Positions 17,304 to 26,824 of a stretch of DNA of 64,000 bases are shown here, piece after piece. This DNA is from Verrucomicrobia bacterium UBA1200. Its GTDB lineage: Bacteria; Verrucomicrobiota; Kiritimatiellia; RFP12; UBA1067. The DNA is taken from the NCBI GenBank assembly GCA_002309765.1, contig DBXY01000056.1, positions 19,202 through 83,201 of the forward strand. The letters are read 5' to 3'. The notes beneath the pieces were generated by a model. The model ran no database searches. It was not told the DNA's origin and saw only the letters and a program-made list of their open reading frames with translations. Made by a program: the position numbers and the translations under genes. Each line of letters starts with the position of its first letter. Within the stretch, counting starts at the first letter, position 1.

Positions 17304-20255
17304 TCAAGGCGTCACGATTTTGGCGCGGAAGAACCGCGCCGCCTCTTCCAACCCGAATGCGCATTCTGCCTCATCGCCGTCCCGAAAACAGGAGTCGCTT
17401 ATGTTTATCACTTGAATCGGGGTGAGGTCGCCCGGCATCATGCCACCGTAGATTTCCAGCCGTCCGTTGATGGGGGCGGCCTTTCCGTCCCACTGTACCG
17501 CGCAGCGGCGCTGAAGACTGACGGACACCCTGACAACGGTTTCGTCGATATCCAGCGAAGAAACTTGTAAGCGCCCCCAGTCGTCCGAGTAGTCGGGTGA
17601 CATAATGTCTAGATTAAGCAGATAGGCGTTTAGGAAAGCGTTAAGAGACATCCCGTTCACCTTGGTTTTGACGGTAAGATAGTCTCCAAAACCGTTAAGC
17701 CATCCGGCCTCCGCATCCGTCAACGTGATAGAGCAGCCCATTCCCACCACATCGCCCTCAAGGAAAAGCGGCGCCACATCCGAATAACTGCCGAACAGCG
17801 AGGCTATGCTCACCGGACCGCCGTAATCGATCGACCGGACCGGGGTTTCCCCACCGGACGCGAACGCGAAAGAGGTCTCACCGTCCGCATGAAGCGGCGT
17901 TTCCTTCCCATCCGCGTCCATTACGGATGCGGTATAGCGCTTGGTTTCGCAGTCAAGAATGAGTTTCAGCGTGTAGTCTATGCCAAGTTCAGGCGTTAAC
18001 CCGGTCACGTCCAGCCACTGCTGCACGTCGTTTTGGCGGGTAAACACCTGAAAGTTTCCGTTGGTCCCGATGCATACTGCGGCCTTTGCGCCGACCATAT
18101 TATCAAGGCCATCTACCATGTCTCTGCGGACGCTTTCGAAGATAAGCGTGGTATATAACGTCACAAACCTCCCGGCGGGGGATGTGTTGGGGGTGAATGT
18201 GTTTTCCGCCAGAGTGGGGGTCCGGCCGTCAATATAATAGACGGGATACTGCCAGACGCCGGTCCCTTCGTGTGTCTCTTCGGTTTCCTCCACCCAGTGC
18301 AAAGCCCGGTTTTCCGGGGTGTCCGGATACCTGTCGCCAAAGAAATCCGCATGTGTCAATTCGGCGATCGCCGTCTCGCTCGGGAGATACAATTCGGCGA
18401 AGGCTTTCGCCTTTACGGTCACTGATCCGGTGATGGCGAACGGAAGGTGGTAAACGGCGCTTTCTTCCGTCGGTTCGCTTCCGTCAACCGTATAGCGGAT
18501 CACCGCTCCGTCCGTCGCGCAGAAGAGACGCACGTTCCGCGTTTCACCGTAAAATTGCGTTCCTGACGGCGGAGAGACCGTGGGGGTCGCGCAGGCAGTT
18601 GTCTTCTTCTCCAGATTAAGATCGACGCCATGCTGGTTGTTAACCCGGCCGGTACCAACCGTGTATGTTCCTTGCTCGTTTACGGTGGTCGAGGTGCATG
18701 CGGAGACCGACACGCTGGTTTCGCCGTAATAGGTTTCGTCGATCGCTTTTAGGGTGTATGACGAGACAGGAAGAAAAAAGGCGTAAATGCCGCTTTCGTC
18801 CGTTGTTGCCACGGCAGCCACATTATCGGTGTCGACATCCGTGGCGGAGACCGTAATGCCCGAAATCGGGATACCTGAGCTGTCGAGCGCGCGACCGCTG
18901 ACTATTGTACAGTTGGCGGCGGCGGTGTCGGGCGGGTACACATTGTAAACAATCGAGCTGATGGAAGTGAACGACGAATCGGCGCTTGTGAGGTCCGGTG
19001 GAGCGTACCAGGCGTTTCCATCCCACCCGTCCTCAATCCGGTTGTCGCCGGCCCAGCCAAGGTTGAAGTGGACATAGAGCGTACCGTCTTGGTAACCGTA
19101 ACCGTCTGCAACCAGCGCGTGCCCGGGAACCGCCACGCCAACGGGCAGTTTCGCGTCGAGGTTGGAGAGAATGCCTTTCCTCCAGTCATCCTCGCTGGGC
19201 TTGACCTTGATTTTGGCGTTCTGATATCCGAATTGGTCGAGAAGGCGGTGATAGAAAGCCGAAAGATGCGAACCGCTGGAAGATGCCCCGTAACTCATTA
19301 GACATGTGAGACCCACATCGCGCGTCAATTTGCCGATGGCTTTGCGTCCTTCCGCCGTTAATCCCGACATGGCATCCCAGTCATAGGTGCCGCCGAAAGC
19401 GGGATCCCATGCCGTGTAACCGCTACCGCTTGAGGTTTGGTATCCTTGGCTGATACTCCAGCTCCCCACATCAGTCACCGTACCGGAGTAATCCTTTATG
19501 GCGGTGATGGCTGTTCTCGGCCATTTGTGGTAATACATGATTTGCGCACCGGCCGTTGCCACGCAACCGCACGGCCGGTTGAGGGGCGTATAGAGGTTGA
19601 AGCATTTGTAGCTTGTGGCGATGTTTGACGTAGGGGTGGGGTAGACCGAGAAACTTTTTTGAGCCCAGCGGGTTGAAAGCAATACATCGACGCGCAGGTC
19701 GGATACGGACAAGAGAGGTTCCGAAGCCAGCTTCGCGCCGGGGGTTCTGAGCAAATGTTCCCATTTGGCGGCATTTACGGCAGCAGGCGCGGGAGCCGCG
19801 GCCGCAAGCATTATACCGCCAGGCGGCGTGTCCAACATATCGGTCGCCGCCGCGACATCTATGGGTAACATTGCCAGAAGCGGGTTGGCGGCGGAATCGT
19901 CTATCCAAATCGCGTCTTTGGAGTAGGCGAGAATGGGGTTCAACCCGGTGTCGCCCGAAGTCACCACGAACCCGCGCTCTTTCAGATTCACGACGAAGAA
20001 CGCGCCTTTGCCGTCTTTGCCCGCGTAGGACAGCACCGACTCCGTCTCAATATCCGAATCGAATTTAGTGCCCAACGCTTCTCTCAGTCGCGCCCAACCG
20101 ATTACCGCCTGTTCGGCGTCGGCTTCCGTTACCGGCGCACCGAAGCTTTCTGTGACCATAAGTCCGGCCGCGACCATCACTGTCAGGATCGCCCTGAACA
20201 CGTCTCTTTTGTCGCGGATTGTCCGAACGGAAGAGGATTGGTTTTGCCTTATCAT
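17304..20255 (-). CDS. Secreted C10 (streptopain-like) cysteine peptidase with accessory beta domains
   Basis: This encodes 983 residues, with an N-terminal export signal after a basic lead (FRAILTVMVAAGLMVTESFGA). Residues 43-120 resemble the C10 propeptide (RGFVVTSGDTGLNPILAYS). The catalytic domain has CVATAGAQIMYYHKWP with the likely nucleophile Cys231 and PGHALVADGY with His379; W/N residues follow in LGWAGDN. A carboxypeptidase-regulatory-like beta domain follows (about 455-540), then a chitobiase C-terminal-like unit (IRYTVDGSEPTEESAVY) and a beta-rich tail. C10 enzymes are secreted proteases of streptococci and Bacteroidota, activated by prodomain removal. The start overlaps the stop of the surface protein gene (ATGA), so the two are translationally coupled. 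Confidence 0.85.
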   Translation of the reverse strand: MIRQNQSSSVRTIRDKRDVFRAILTVMVAAGLMVTESFGAPVTEADAEQAVIGWARLREALGTKFDSDIETESVLSYAGKDGKGAFFVVNLKERGFVVTSGDTGLNPILAYSKDAIWIDDSAANPLLAMLPIDVAAATDMLDTPPGGIMLAAAAPAPAAVNAAKWEHLLRTPGAKLASEPLLSVSDLRVDVLLSTRWAQKSFSVYPTPTSNIATSYKCFNLYTPLNRPCGCVATAGAQIMYYHKWPRTAITAIKDYSGTVTDVGSWSISQGYQTSSGSGYTAWDPAFGGTYDWDAMSGLTAEGRKAIGKLTRDVGLTCLMSYGASSSGSHLSAFYHRLLDQFGYQNAKIKVKPSEDDWRKGILSNLDAKLPVGVAVPGHALVADGYGYQDGTLYVHFNLGWAGDNRIEDGWDGNAWYAPPDLTSADSSFTSISSIVYNVYPPDTAAANCTIVSGRALDSSGIPISGITVSATDVDTDNVAAVATTDESGIYAFFLPVSSYTLKAIDETYYGETSVSVSACTSTTVNEQGTYTVGTGRVNNQHGVDLNLEKKTTACATPTVSPPSGTQFYGETRNVRLFCATDGAVIRYTVDGSEPTEESAVYHLPFAITGSVTVKAKAFAELYLPSETAIAELTHADFFGDRYPDTPENRALHWVEETEETHEGTGVWQYPVYYIDGRTPTLAENTFTPNTSPAGRFVTLYTTLIFESVRRDMVDGLDNMVGAKAAVCIGTNGNFQVFTRQNDVQQWLDVTGLTPELGIDYTLKLILDCETKRYTASVMDADGKETPLHADGETSFAFASGGETPVRSIDYGGPVSIASLFGSYSDVAPLFLEGDVVGMGCSITLTDAEAGWLNGFGDYLTVKTKVNGMSLNAFLNAYLLNLDIMSPDYSDDWGRLQVSSLDIDETVVRVSVSLQRRCAVQWDGKAAPINGRLEIYGGMMPGDLTPIQVINISDSCFRDGDEAECAFGLEEAARFFRAKIVTP

Positions 20256-22195
20256 CGTACGATCACCATCGCTCCGGGCGCGAAATAAAGACCCGTATCC
20301 AATACTAAGAGGACAAATCCGCGGTTACGCATCTTTTCCGATCGGATAAAGGTAACGCCGTCGGGTATTTTCGCCCACTTCCAGAGTGCGCTTGTGTCGA
20401 AAGCTTCCCGGTCTCCAAGTTCCACCGTCACAGTTGAACCCTCGAAAAAGGTCAGGGTCTCCTCTTGGCTGTCGTCGATAAATGTGGTGAGACTTGAAAG
20501 GTCGAGCGTTGTCACCAGATGGTCGGAATCGCCGAGTTGTACCTTGGGGCAATGGTTCCTTTCGTCATTACTGGTGGAAACGGGCGGGGGAGCGTAAACT
20601 GAATAGACAACCTTTGCGGCACTGGGGGCGCTCAGTTCGCAAAACTCCGAACCGGTACGGAAGACGAATGAGTTGACTGGCGACAAGCCGCCGGAATCCT
20701 GCCAGTATTTGCCGTACACCTCTAGGTCGCATCCGCCGGCACTTACCGTCTTCTCGCGGGTTTGGAACCAGCCGTTGGTTGCGATGATGATTTTTCCGGT
20801 TCCGGAGTAGGATAGCGAACCAGAAAAGATGCGGCGGTCTCCGACGCCGTCATAGGTGATGGTATGGCCGTTCATGGTCATGGTTGAGGCATCATAGTTA
20901 TAGAAAATCATGCCCATGTTTTCATGCGCATAGACGGTGGCATCATCTGCGAGCGTGACATTCCTGAGGAACGATGTTGAGGTGTTCTTTTCGGCGGCCG
21001 TGTCTTCGTCAAGCTCCGCGCTACTGGTCAATGCGCCAGTTCCGTCCGGCCCGGCCCCGGCCAGCGTGTAGTCATAGTCGTGGAACGTTCGGCCGTTCAG
21101 ATCAAACTGCGCTCCGTCTTCGACCTTTATGTTGGAATAGGAAGCGCCGCATGTGGCGCCGTTCATTTTAACCACCTGTCCCTCTTCCACCACCATCGAG
21201 GTGATGCCGTTTCCTCCGAAACGGTTATTTACTTTGGACATGGTTAGCTTGCCTTTGCCCGTCTTTCGGACTTGAAGTCCCATGCCGTCAAAGAAGTAGT
21301 CCTGGGTGCTGCCAAGCGTGATGCTTGTATTGTCATACTCTTCACCTTCCGGGATGTCAAAGGTGAGATAGCTCGTTGGGCTAACGGTGATTTCATCAAT
21401 AAGCGCATAACCGTTCCACCGGCAGATGTAAAACGTGTGTTCGCCGGCGGAAAGATTCCGCTTATAAATCGAGCTGTTGGTCCCCGCGCCGCCACCGCTG
21501 GATTTTAGCGAGTTTTTCCCGATGATGTTTGCGTTCGCGTCGATCCCGATTCCCAAATATTGAACATAAGTGGAATTATATTTGGAATAACGGAATCTAA
21601 CGTAACAGTATTGGGTTTTGGCTACGGAGAAAGTCTGCTTTGCGGCCACACTCCCGCTCGATGTGCCCACCGCGAGCCAGATGTTCCCAGAGTATGGTTT
21701 GTTATTACTGCTGGAGCCGTTGGAACCAGTTCGCCAGGTGCTGCTCGAAAGCGTCCAACCTTCGTCACTGGTGTCGAAATCGCCGTTTATGATCAGATTG
21801 CCTGCCGTAATACGGCCCTCGCCTTTCGGTCTGCGCACCGCCAGATCATAACCGTGCAGGGTGATAACTTTTCCGTTAAGGTCAAAATCCATCGCCCGCC
21901 AATCCGTATCGCCGGTGAGCGTGAGATCGTTTTGGAGATACGCAATACCGCCGACAGCCGTCGCCAATTCGTTGGTGTAGGGGACGAGCGCCTGATATTC
22001 GGCATCGTTCGCGAAAAGCACCACGCAACCCTCAATGCCGGTTTCCGGGGTCTCCACAGGGGTTTCGCATTCTAGGTCTTCATAATACGCAAAGGTACCA
22101 TCGACCAGTTTTGCATAAACCGTATCATCCGCATGAGCATTGGACATTATCATTGCGGCAAAAGCCGCAACAAGAGTAAACCGACGGTTTTTCAT
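20252..22195 (-). CDS. Exported adhesin-like surface protein sharing a C-terminal module with 1498-4524
   Basis: This encodes 647 residues from the ATG at 22195, with GTGGAG 9 nt upstream and a signal peptide (FTLVAAFAAMIMSNAHA). After about 120 residues a jelly-roll-like carbohydrate-binding segment occurs (LIINGDFDTSDEGW... SAGEHTFYICRW... ALIDEITVSP, about 140-260). The rest is beta-strand rich with autotransporter-like repeats (KTGKGKLTMSKVNNRFGG). The last 300 residues align with the end of the protein at 1498-4524: GPDGTGALTSS, TMTMNGHT, GGCDLEVYG, LDLSSLT and the terminal GLYFAPGAMVIVR. It is the first gene of a unit with the C10 peptidase. Probably surface-exposed; function unknown. 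Confidence 0.8.
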   Translation of the reverse strand: MKNRRFTLVAAFAAMIMSNAHADDTVYAKLVDGTFAYYEDLECETPVETPETGIEGCVVLFANDAEYQALVPYTNELATAVGGIAYLQNDLTLTGDTDWRAMDFDLNGKVITLHGYDLAVRRPKGEGRITAGNLIINGDFDTSDEGWTLSSSTWRTGSNGSSSNNKPYSGNIWLAVGTSSGSVAAKQTFSVAKTQYCYVRFRYSKYNSTYVQYLGIGIDANANIIGKNSLKSSGGGAGTNSSIYKRNLSAGEHTFYICRWNGYALIDEITVSPTSYLTFDIPEGEEYDNTSITLGSTQDYFFDGMGLQVRKTGKGKLTMSKVNNRFGGNGITSMVVEEGQVVKMNGATCGASYSNIKVEDGAQFDLNGRTFHDYDYTLAGAGPDGTGALTSSAELDEDTAAEKNTSTSFLRNVTLADDATVYAHENMGMIFYNYDASTMTMNGHTITYDGVGDRRIFSGSLSYSGTGKIIIATNGWFQTREKTVSAGGCDLEVYGKYWQDSGGLSPVNSFVFRTGSEFCELSAPSAAKVVYSVYAPPPVSTSNDERNHCPKVQLGDSDHLVTTLDLSSLTTFIDDSQEETLTFFEGSTVTVELGDREAFDTSALWKWAKIPDGVTFIRSEKMRNRGFVLLVLDTGLYFAPGAMVIVR

Positions 22196-22278
22196 TAATG
22201 CCAACTCCACTTATGAAATTTTGACGAATTTGCAACAGTTTTTGCGTAAACGTCACAACTCACCAAAACATAAGAAAA

Positions 22279-22308
22279 ATTATAACCAATCCCCCATGTA
22301 TAAGTCAA
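22279..22308 (-). promoter_or_regulatory. Strong sigma-70-type promoter for surface protein/peptidase operon
   Basis: On the minus strand TTGACT (22308-22303), an 18-nt spacer and a full TATAAT (22284-22279) lie 84 nt before the ATG at 22195. The -35 element overlaps the end of the upstream GH106-like gene. Confidence 0.7.
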
Positions 22309-24368
22309 TCCATAAACCGAACCGGACCTAAAAGCCCGGATTTCCTTACTGGCCAGCCGGAAGCGTCAAGACGGTGGTATGCTGTGTCCACGATGTTGAT
22401 GTCGCCGAAATACTTCCAGTTCACTTTTCTTCGGTCTAGATCGCGGATGCGGTTGGCTCCGAGATTCGTCACCTCCACTTCGATCCGGTTCCCTTTCGTC
22501 TTGACGAGACCGGCCGGAATATCGAACCGGTAGGGCGGCATGAAACGAACACCGATATCTTTGCCGTTCAGCCGGACGCGAGCAATCTCTTTGACTTCGC
22601 CGAGGTCGAGCGTGGGACACTCCGGCTTGTCGCAGTCAAAGGACGCCGAGTAGCGCATTGTGCCGGAGAATGCCTCGTCCCACGAGTCCCAGCCCGCCAG
22701 CGTGTCAATCGTACGCGGTGCCGGCATTGCCGGTCCGCCGCAGACGGGCGAAACCTCCCACGGTCCGCTGATGCCAAAACTGTTTTGGCTACCGACAGGG
22801 TTGGCGTTGATGGCAAGGACTTCAAAACTGTCGCCGATAAAGAATGCGGAATGTCCCGGTTCAAGCGTCCGATTAGCGGTTTCTACGATTTTTCCCGAAA
22901 GCGGGTCCATTGCGGTGAACGGTTTCGCGGAACGCACTTCGCGCGCTTTGCCGCTTTGGTTGACGACAAAGTAGGCCGTCTTTCCGTCCGGGGTCCGCCA
23001 GCGCGTTGCCATAAGTCCGTTCGCGTCCGGGATGAACGGCATCGTCCGCGCCGCTTTGGGTTCCTCATCTTTTTCCGGGTCGATGATTTCGGCGTAGCGC
23101 GATTTGTTGATGGCGGAATCGGCCAGCTGGCGCGGAGAGATGTAGTCGAAGGCGTATCCCGCGTTGTACAGCCGCTTGGCGAGCTTGCCGACCTTTTCTC
23201 CGTAGAACCAGCCATCGCCGTGAACGGACATCTGTTTGTTGAAATTGCCCGATTTCTTTCTAAAGGGGTCGGGATCCCAGAGGATTAACAGATCATTGTC
23301 GCACCGCCAGGTTTGGAATAACGACTGGCATCTCGTGATATAGCCGTTCAGTTCCCCGACTTCCCGCCAGATCGGATTGCGCGGATTCATTTCTAGGCTG
23401 GCGTAAAAGCACCAACCCGGCCAAGCCGCGTCAACCGGCGAATAACACATGCCGTGGTAGAATATGTGGTTCACGCCGGAAAGGAAGAGCCGGTCGATGA
23501 ACTGCTTGATTTCCGCCGGGCGCTCGCAGAAGTGCTCATCGATCCAGGTGCAGGTTTCCGAGCTGACGAGCGTTGTTCCTTTGACGTGGGCGGCGGACGA
23601 GGCGAATTTCGATATGAGGATATCGCGGGACTTGCCGAACATCTCCGTTTCCGGGATATCCGCGAGGCCGTAGAGATCAAGCCAGTTGGCGGGGCTGCCG
23701 TGCGCCTCGTTGCGGGTCAGGTATCCGTTATCGCGGCACCAGTCGGCCCATACCTTGAAAGTGGCGATTTGCGCTTCGTCGATGTCCTGCCCTTCGCGCG
23801 GCTTTGCGCCGTAATACTCATAGGAATCGTGGTAGAACGCCCTCGGCCGCTCGGCCTTGCCGCCTTTGCCGAACAGCGGTTCGAAGGCGGCGACGTGAGC
23901 TTTCATCGCCTCGGGGTTGTACGGGTCGAGCATAAAGCCCGTGCCGCCGGGGCCGGCCCGTTTGACTTTTATCCGTGATGAAGCGGCTAGGTCCTCCGAA
24001 ATCCAAGGTCCGCCGAAACACCAGCCGGCACCCATCGTGAGGTCGATTTCGAGACCGTGGGCCCTCGCCTTGCGTGCCGCCATATTCCACGCCTCCACCC
24101 ATTCTGGAGAGAACAGCGTTTTCCATCCGCTACGATAGCAGTTGTCCGGGCCGTTCATCCCGTAGATGTGGATAACGTGGAAACCGCCGAACCCCTTGGC
24201 CTCCAGTTCGGCGCACTGGTTTTCCAGCCCCTGCGCATCGACTCCGCTCGCCGGCCACCAGTTGTACACCCAGGGACGCATCTCCCGCGTCGGTTTCGGC
24301 CATGACGGCGCGGCGGCGTGTGCGCACAATGTCACTACACCGAGAACCGCAAAGATTCCATTCTTCAT
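22305..24368 (-). CDS. Exported GH106-like alpha-L-rhamnosidase family protein
   Basis: This encodes 687 residues from the ATG at 24368, with GGAGGGG upstream and a signal peptide (IFAVLGVVTLCAHAAA). The catalytic barrel begins with RPWVYNWWPASGVDAQGL and has the WNMAARKARAHGLEIDLTMGAGWCFGGPWI segment typical of PF17132/GH106-type proteins, then VSSETCTWI and GVNHIFYHGM with acidic residues on the barrel strands. The C-terminus is the usual galactose-binding-like beta-sandwich (LDLGEVKEIARVRLNGKDIG, SGLLGPVRF). At 687 residues it is shorter than characterised GH106 enzymes (about 1100), so accessory domains are missing. Rhamnose removal from rhamnogalacturonan or a glycoconjugate is inferred. 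Confidence 0.78.
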   Translation of the reverse strand: MKNGIFAVLGVVTLCAHAAAPSWPKPTREMRPWVYNWWPASGVDAQGLENQCAELEAKGFGGFHVIHIYGMNGPDNCYRSGWKTLFSPEWVEAWNMAARKARAHGLEIDLTMGAGWCFGGPWISEDLAASSRIKVKRAGPGGTGFMLDPYNPEAMKAHVAAFEPLFGKGGKAERPRAFYHDSYEYYGAKPREGQDIDEAQIATFKVWADWCRDNGYLTRNEAHGSPANWLDLYGLADIPETEMFGKSRDILISKFASSAAHVKGTTLVSSETCTWIDEHFCERPAEIKQFIDRLFLSGVNHIFYHGMCYSPVDAAWPGWCFYASLEMNPRNPIWREVGELNGYITRCQSLFQTWRCDNDLLILWDPDPFRKKSGNFNKQMSVHGDGWFYGEKVGKLAKRLYNAGYAFDYISPRQLADSAINKSRYAEIIDPEKDEEPKAARTMPFIPDANGLMATRWRTPDGKTAYFVVNQSGKAREVRSAKPFTAMDPLSGKIVETANRTLEPGHSAFFIGDSFEVLAINANPVGSQNSFGISGPWEVSPVCGGPAMPAPRTIDTLAGWDSWDEAFSGTMRYSASFDCDKPECPTLDLGEVKEIARVRLNGKDIGVRFMPPYRFDIPAGLVKTKGNRIEVEVTNLGANRIRDLDRRKVNWKYFGDINIVDTAYHRLDASGWPVRKSGLLGPVRFMD

Positions 24369-24418
24369 GTAACAGCCCCTCCGTTCGTTTAAGGTAATTC
24401 CACAAGACAGATGCAATA

Positions 24419-24448
24419 ATGATAATACAAACCAAGTGTCGGTGTCAA
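24419..24448 (-). promoter_or_regulatory. Sigma-70-type promoter for the GH106-like gene
   Basis: A perfect TTGACA (minus strand, 24448-24443), an 18-nt spacer and TATCAT (24424-24419) lie 50 nt upstream of the ATG at 24368. Confidence 0.6.
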
Positions 24449-24480
24449 CCCAACATCCATACCCATCGGCGGAGGAGGAA

Positions 24481-24600
24481 CCACCAAAAGGAATGAAAAA
24501 TGAAGAGAGAAGAATGAAGAATTGAGGCAACAATTTTTCACTTTTAATTCTTAGCTTTTCATTTTCCCAACCACCTAACCACCGCACCACCTAACCCCCT
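24481..24600. repeat. Intergenic dispersed repeat tract (inverted copy)
   Basis: This part of the 396-nt divergent gap holds GAATGAAAAATGAAGAGAG-type text and CACCTAACCACCGCACCACC-type text. The 23 nt at 24499-24521 are the exact reverse complement of 53539-53561, and the CCACCTAAC/GCACCACC block matches, inverted, the tracts near 50340 and 51975. It belongs to the same repeat family that surrounds the ATPase genes 26 kb away. No gene is evident. Confidence 0.65.
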
Positions 24601-24626
24601 ATAACCCCGCGGTACCATGTCCATGC

Positions 24627-24655
24627 TTGCGTTTATGGGGGGAATATGCCATACT
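24627..24655 (+). promoter_or_regulatory. Possible promoter for the beta-helix gene
   Basis: TTGCGT (24627-24632), a 17-nt spacer and CATACT (24650-24655) precede the gene starting at 24765. The match to consensus is moderate. Confidence 0.35.
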
Positions 24656-24764
24656 GTCCTTATTCGCACCGTGGTTCTTCGGCGGAGCCGGGGTGTTTTG
24701 CGGGTGACTCGGTATGTAAACGGCTTGAACGGGGATCGCAGTCGCCTTACGGAGGAATGCCAAT

Positions 24765-26726
24765 ATGAAAAATGATGTTGTTTCCCAAGTTTTGCGCTCT
24801 TTTCTGAGTATGGCCCTGCTGGTCGTCGGTACAACTTTCGTTGCAAACGCGGGGGAGGTGGTTACCGCCTCGTCGTTTGGCTTCGATCCGACGGATTCGA
24901 CCGCAATTCTCCAGAAAGCGCTTGATTCCGGCGCGCGGAAGATAGTGATCGACAAGCAGTCCTCCCCGTGGGTCACGCGCCCCCTTTTCGGGCGTTCCAA
25001 CTGTGAAATCGTCTTCGAGCGCGGTGTGGAGGTGGTCGCGAAGAAGGGCGAATACCTTGGCAAGAACGACTCGCTCCTTACGCTGAAGTGTGCCGAAAAT
25101 GTCAAGATAAGCGGTTACGGGGCGGTGTTGCGGATGCACCGTGACGATTATGCGGCTAAACCATACGAAAAAGCCGAGTGGCGGATGAACATCAACCTTT
25201 TGAGTTGCCGGAACGTGACCATCGAGGGGCTAACGCTTCTCGAATCGGGCGGCGACGGCGTGTATGTGGGGGTGTCGGGAAAGAACGGTCCTTGCCAAGA
25301 CATCGTGTTGCGGGATCTGGTCTGCGACCGCCAGTATCGGCAAGGCATCAGCGTAATCTCCGCGCGCAATCTTTTAATTGAGCGGTGCATTTTGCGCGGT
25401 ACCGGCGGTACCGCCCCAGCGGCGGGTATCGACTTCGAGCCGAACCATCCCCACGAAGAACTCACCGGCATTGAGATGCGCGACTGCACTATAACCGACA
25501 ATCAGGGCATTGGCCTGGATTTTTATTTGGGCCAGCTCGACAGCACCTCCAAACCGGTTTCGATCAAAATCGTCAACTGCCGTTCACGCGGGAACGCGCA
25601 CGGTTTTTCTTTTTCCAACGGCCGCAAGGAGACCTTCGTGAACGGACTTATTTCTTGCGATGACTGTTCGTTCGAGAATGAACGGGGTTGCGCGGTGCGC
25701 CTTATCCGCAAGCCAGCGGATTCGGTACTGGTGGCGTTTAAAAACTGCAGTTTTATCAATTGCCAGACTAATGCCGCAACGGCGAGTAAGGTGACGGATA
25801 TGTCGATAGGTGACACATCGCCGGGCGGAGCGCCAACCGACGGGGTTTCGTTCATAGACTGTACGGTGCGCCAGCCCGTGGCGCGGGATTGGCTGCCGCG
25901 CACGTTGAACGCCCTTGCCGCCGAATTGCCATCGCGCATTTCCGGAAACCTGACGGTCATCTCGCCGTCCGGTACCAGCAGACACGTTCTTGACGAATCC
26001 TGGTGTGCTAAGTATTTCGCCAAACCTATTTTAGCCGGGGCGCCCAAGCGGCAAACCTTCGATCCCGCCGCCACCCATCCTTTCGACGCCTGTCCGGGCG
26101 AACTGGTACGGCTGAAACCTTTCCGTTTCCGTAACGGAGTGACCTATCGGTTCTTCATGGTAGCACCCGGCGAAGCCAAGTTTTCGGGGCGCTTCGCCAA
26201 AGTCGGGCGTCCGGCTTTTGCCCCCAAACCGGTGGTAATCAAAGACGCTTCGGGTAAAGTTTGTGCCACTATTCCTTTGACCGGTGCCGAAGAGACCCCA
26301 TTCCGGTTTCAAGCGAAGGCGGCGGGATTTTACACGATGACCGCCGATGCCGACAGCCATGCGTTCGGTCTATCGGCGACCTCTGTGCCAATTGCCGTGG
26401 TGTCCACAGGGCTCACCCGCTCCATTTATGCCACGCAAGGAACACTATTTTTCCGGGTTGCCGCCGACACGCCTTTCTTCGTAGCGGTTTCCGGGTCGGA
26501 CGTTTCGGAGCTTGTCCGCGCCAAAGTGTCAAATCCGTCTGGCGAGAACGTCTGGGAAGGCGATCGGATTGCGGGATGGACGGTTTACCGTTCAGACGCC
26601 CGCCCGGCGGAGGGGCTTTGGGGCATTACTTTTAGCCGTCCCACGGAAGGCGCTTTTGAGGATTTCTCCGTCCTTCAGCAGGGCGCCGCGCCTGATTTCT
26701 TCCTTACCAAGGAAAAATGCTGGTAA
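24765..26726 (+). CDS. Exported right-handed beta-helix (pectate lyase-like fold) protein
   Basis: This encodes 653 residues. The start at 24765 has GGAGG 8-9 nt upstream and opens a signal peptide (SFLSMALLVVGTTFVANAG). Residues 30-400 have the spaced hydrophobic/Asn pattern of parallel beta-helix proteins: FDPTDSTAILQKALDSG near the start (as in GH28/PL-type pectin enzymes), then RNVTIEGLTLLESGGDGVYVG, RNLLIERCILRGTGG and CTITDNQGIGLDFYLG. The C-terminal 230 residues form a separate beta-rich domain. Glycan hydrolases, lyases and epimerases share this fold, so the reaction cannot be assigned. No catalytic triplet of GH28 was identified. The gene stands alone, divergent from the GH106-like gene. 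Confidence 0.75.
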   Translation: MKNDVVSQVLRSFLSMALLVVGTTFVANAGEVVTASSFGFDPTDSTAILQKALDSGARKIVIDKQSSPWVTRPLFGRSNCEIVFERGVEVVAKKGEYLGKNDSLLTLKCAENVKISGYGAVLRMHRDDYAAKPYEKAEWRMNINLLSCRNVTIEGLTLLESGGDGVYVGVSGKNGPCQDIVLRDLVCDRQYRQGISVISARNLLIERCILRGTGGTAPAAGIDFEPNHPHEELTGIEMRDCTITDNQGIGLDFYLGQLDSTSKPVSIKIVNCRSRGNAHGFSFSNGRKETFVNGLISCDDCSFENERGCAVRLIRKPADSVLVAFKNCSFINCQTNAATASKVTDMSIGDTSPGGAPTDGVSFIDCTVRQPVARDWLPRTLNALAAELPSRISGNLTVISPSGTSRHVLDESWCAKYFAKPILAGAPKRQTFDPAATHPFDACPGELVRLKPFRFRNGVTYRFFMVAPGEAKFSGRFAKVGRPAFAPKPVVIKDASGKVCATIPLTGAEETPFRFQAKAAGFYTMTADADSHAFGLSATSVPIAVVSTGLTRSIYATQGTLFFRVAADTPFFVAVSGSDVSELVRAKVSNPSGENVWEGDRIAGWTVYRSDARPAEGLWGITFSRPTEGAFEDFSVLQQGAAPDFFLTKEKCW

Positions 26727-26786
26727 CTAAATTCCAGATTGCGAAAATCGGGGATACAACGTCAAAGAAACCGTTGAGCCTCTGAT

Positions 26787-26824
26787 AAAAAAACGGCGGA
26801 TACGGGCTTGCGCCCATACCCGCC
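26787..26824 (-). terminator. Rho-independent terminator of a minus-strand small RNA
   Basis: On the minus strand a 13-bp stem with two G-U pairs is closed by a GCAA (GNRA) tetraloop and followed, after one base, by seven T (26793-26787). On the plus strand the two G-U positions are A-C mismatches, so the structure clearly belongs to the minus strand. No minus-strand protein gene ends here. Confidence 0.8.
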
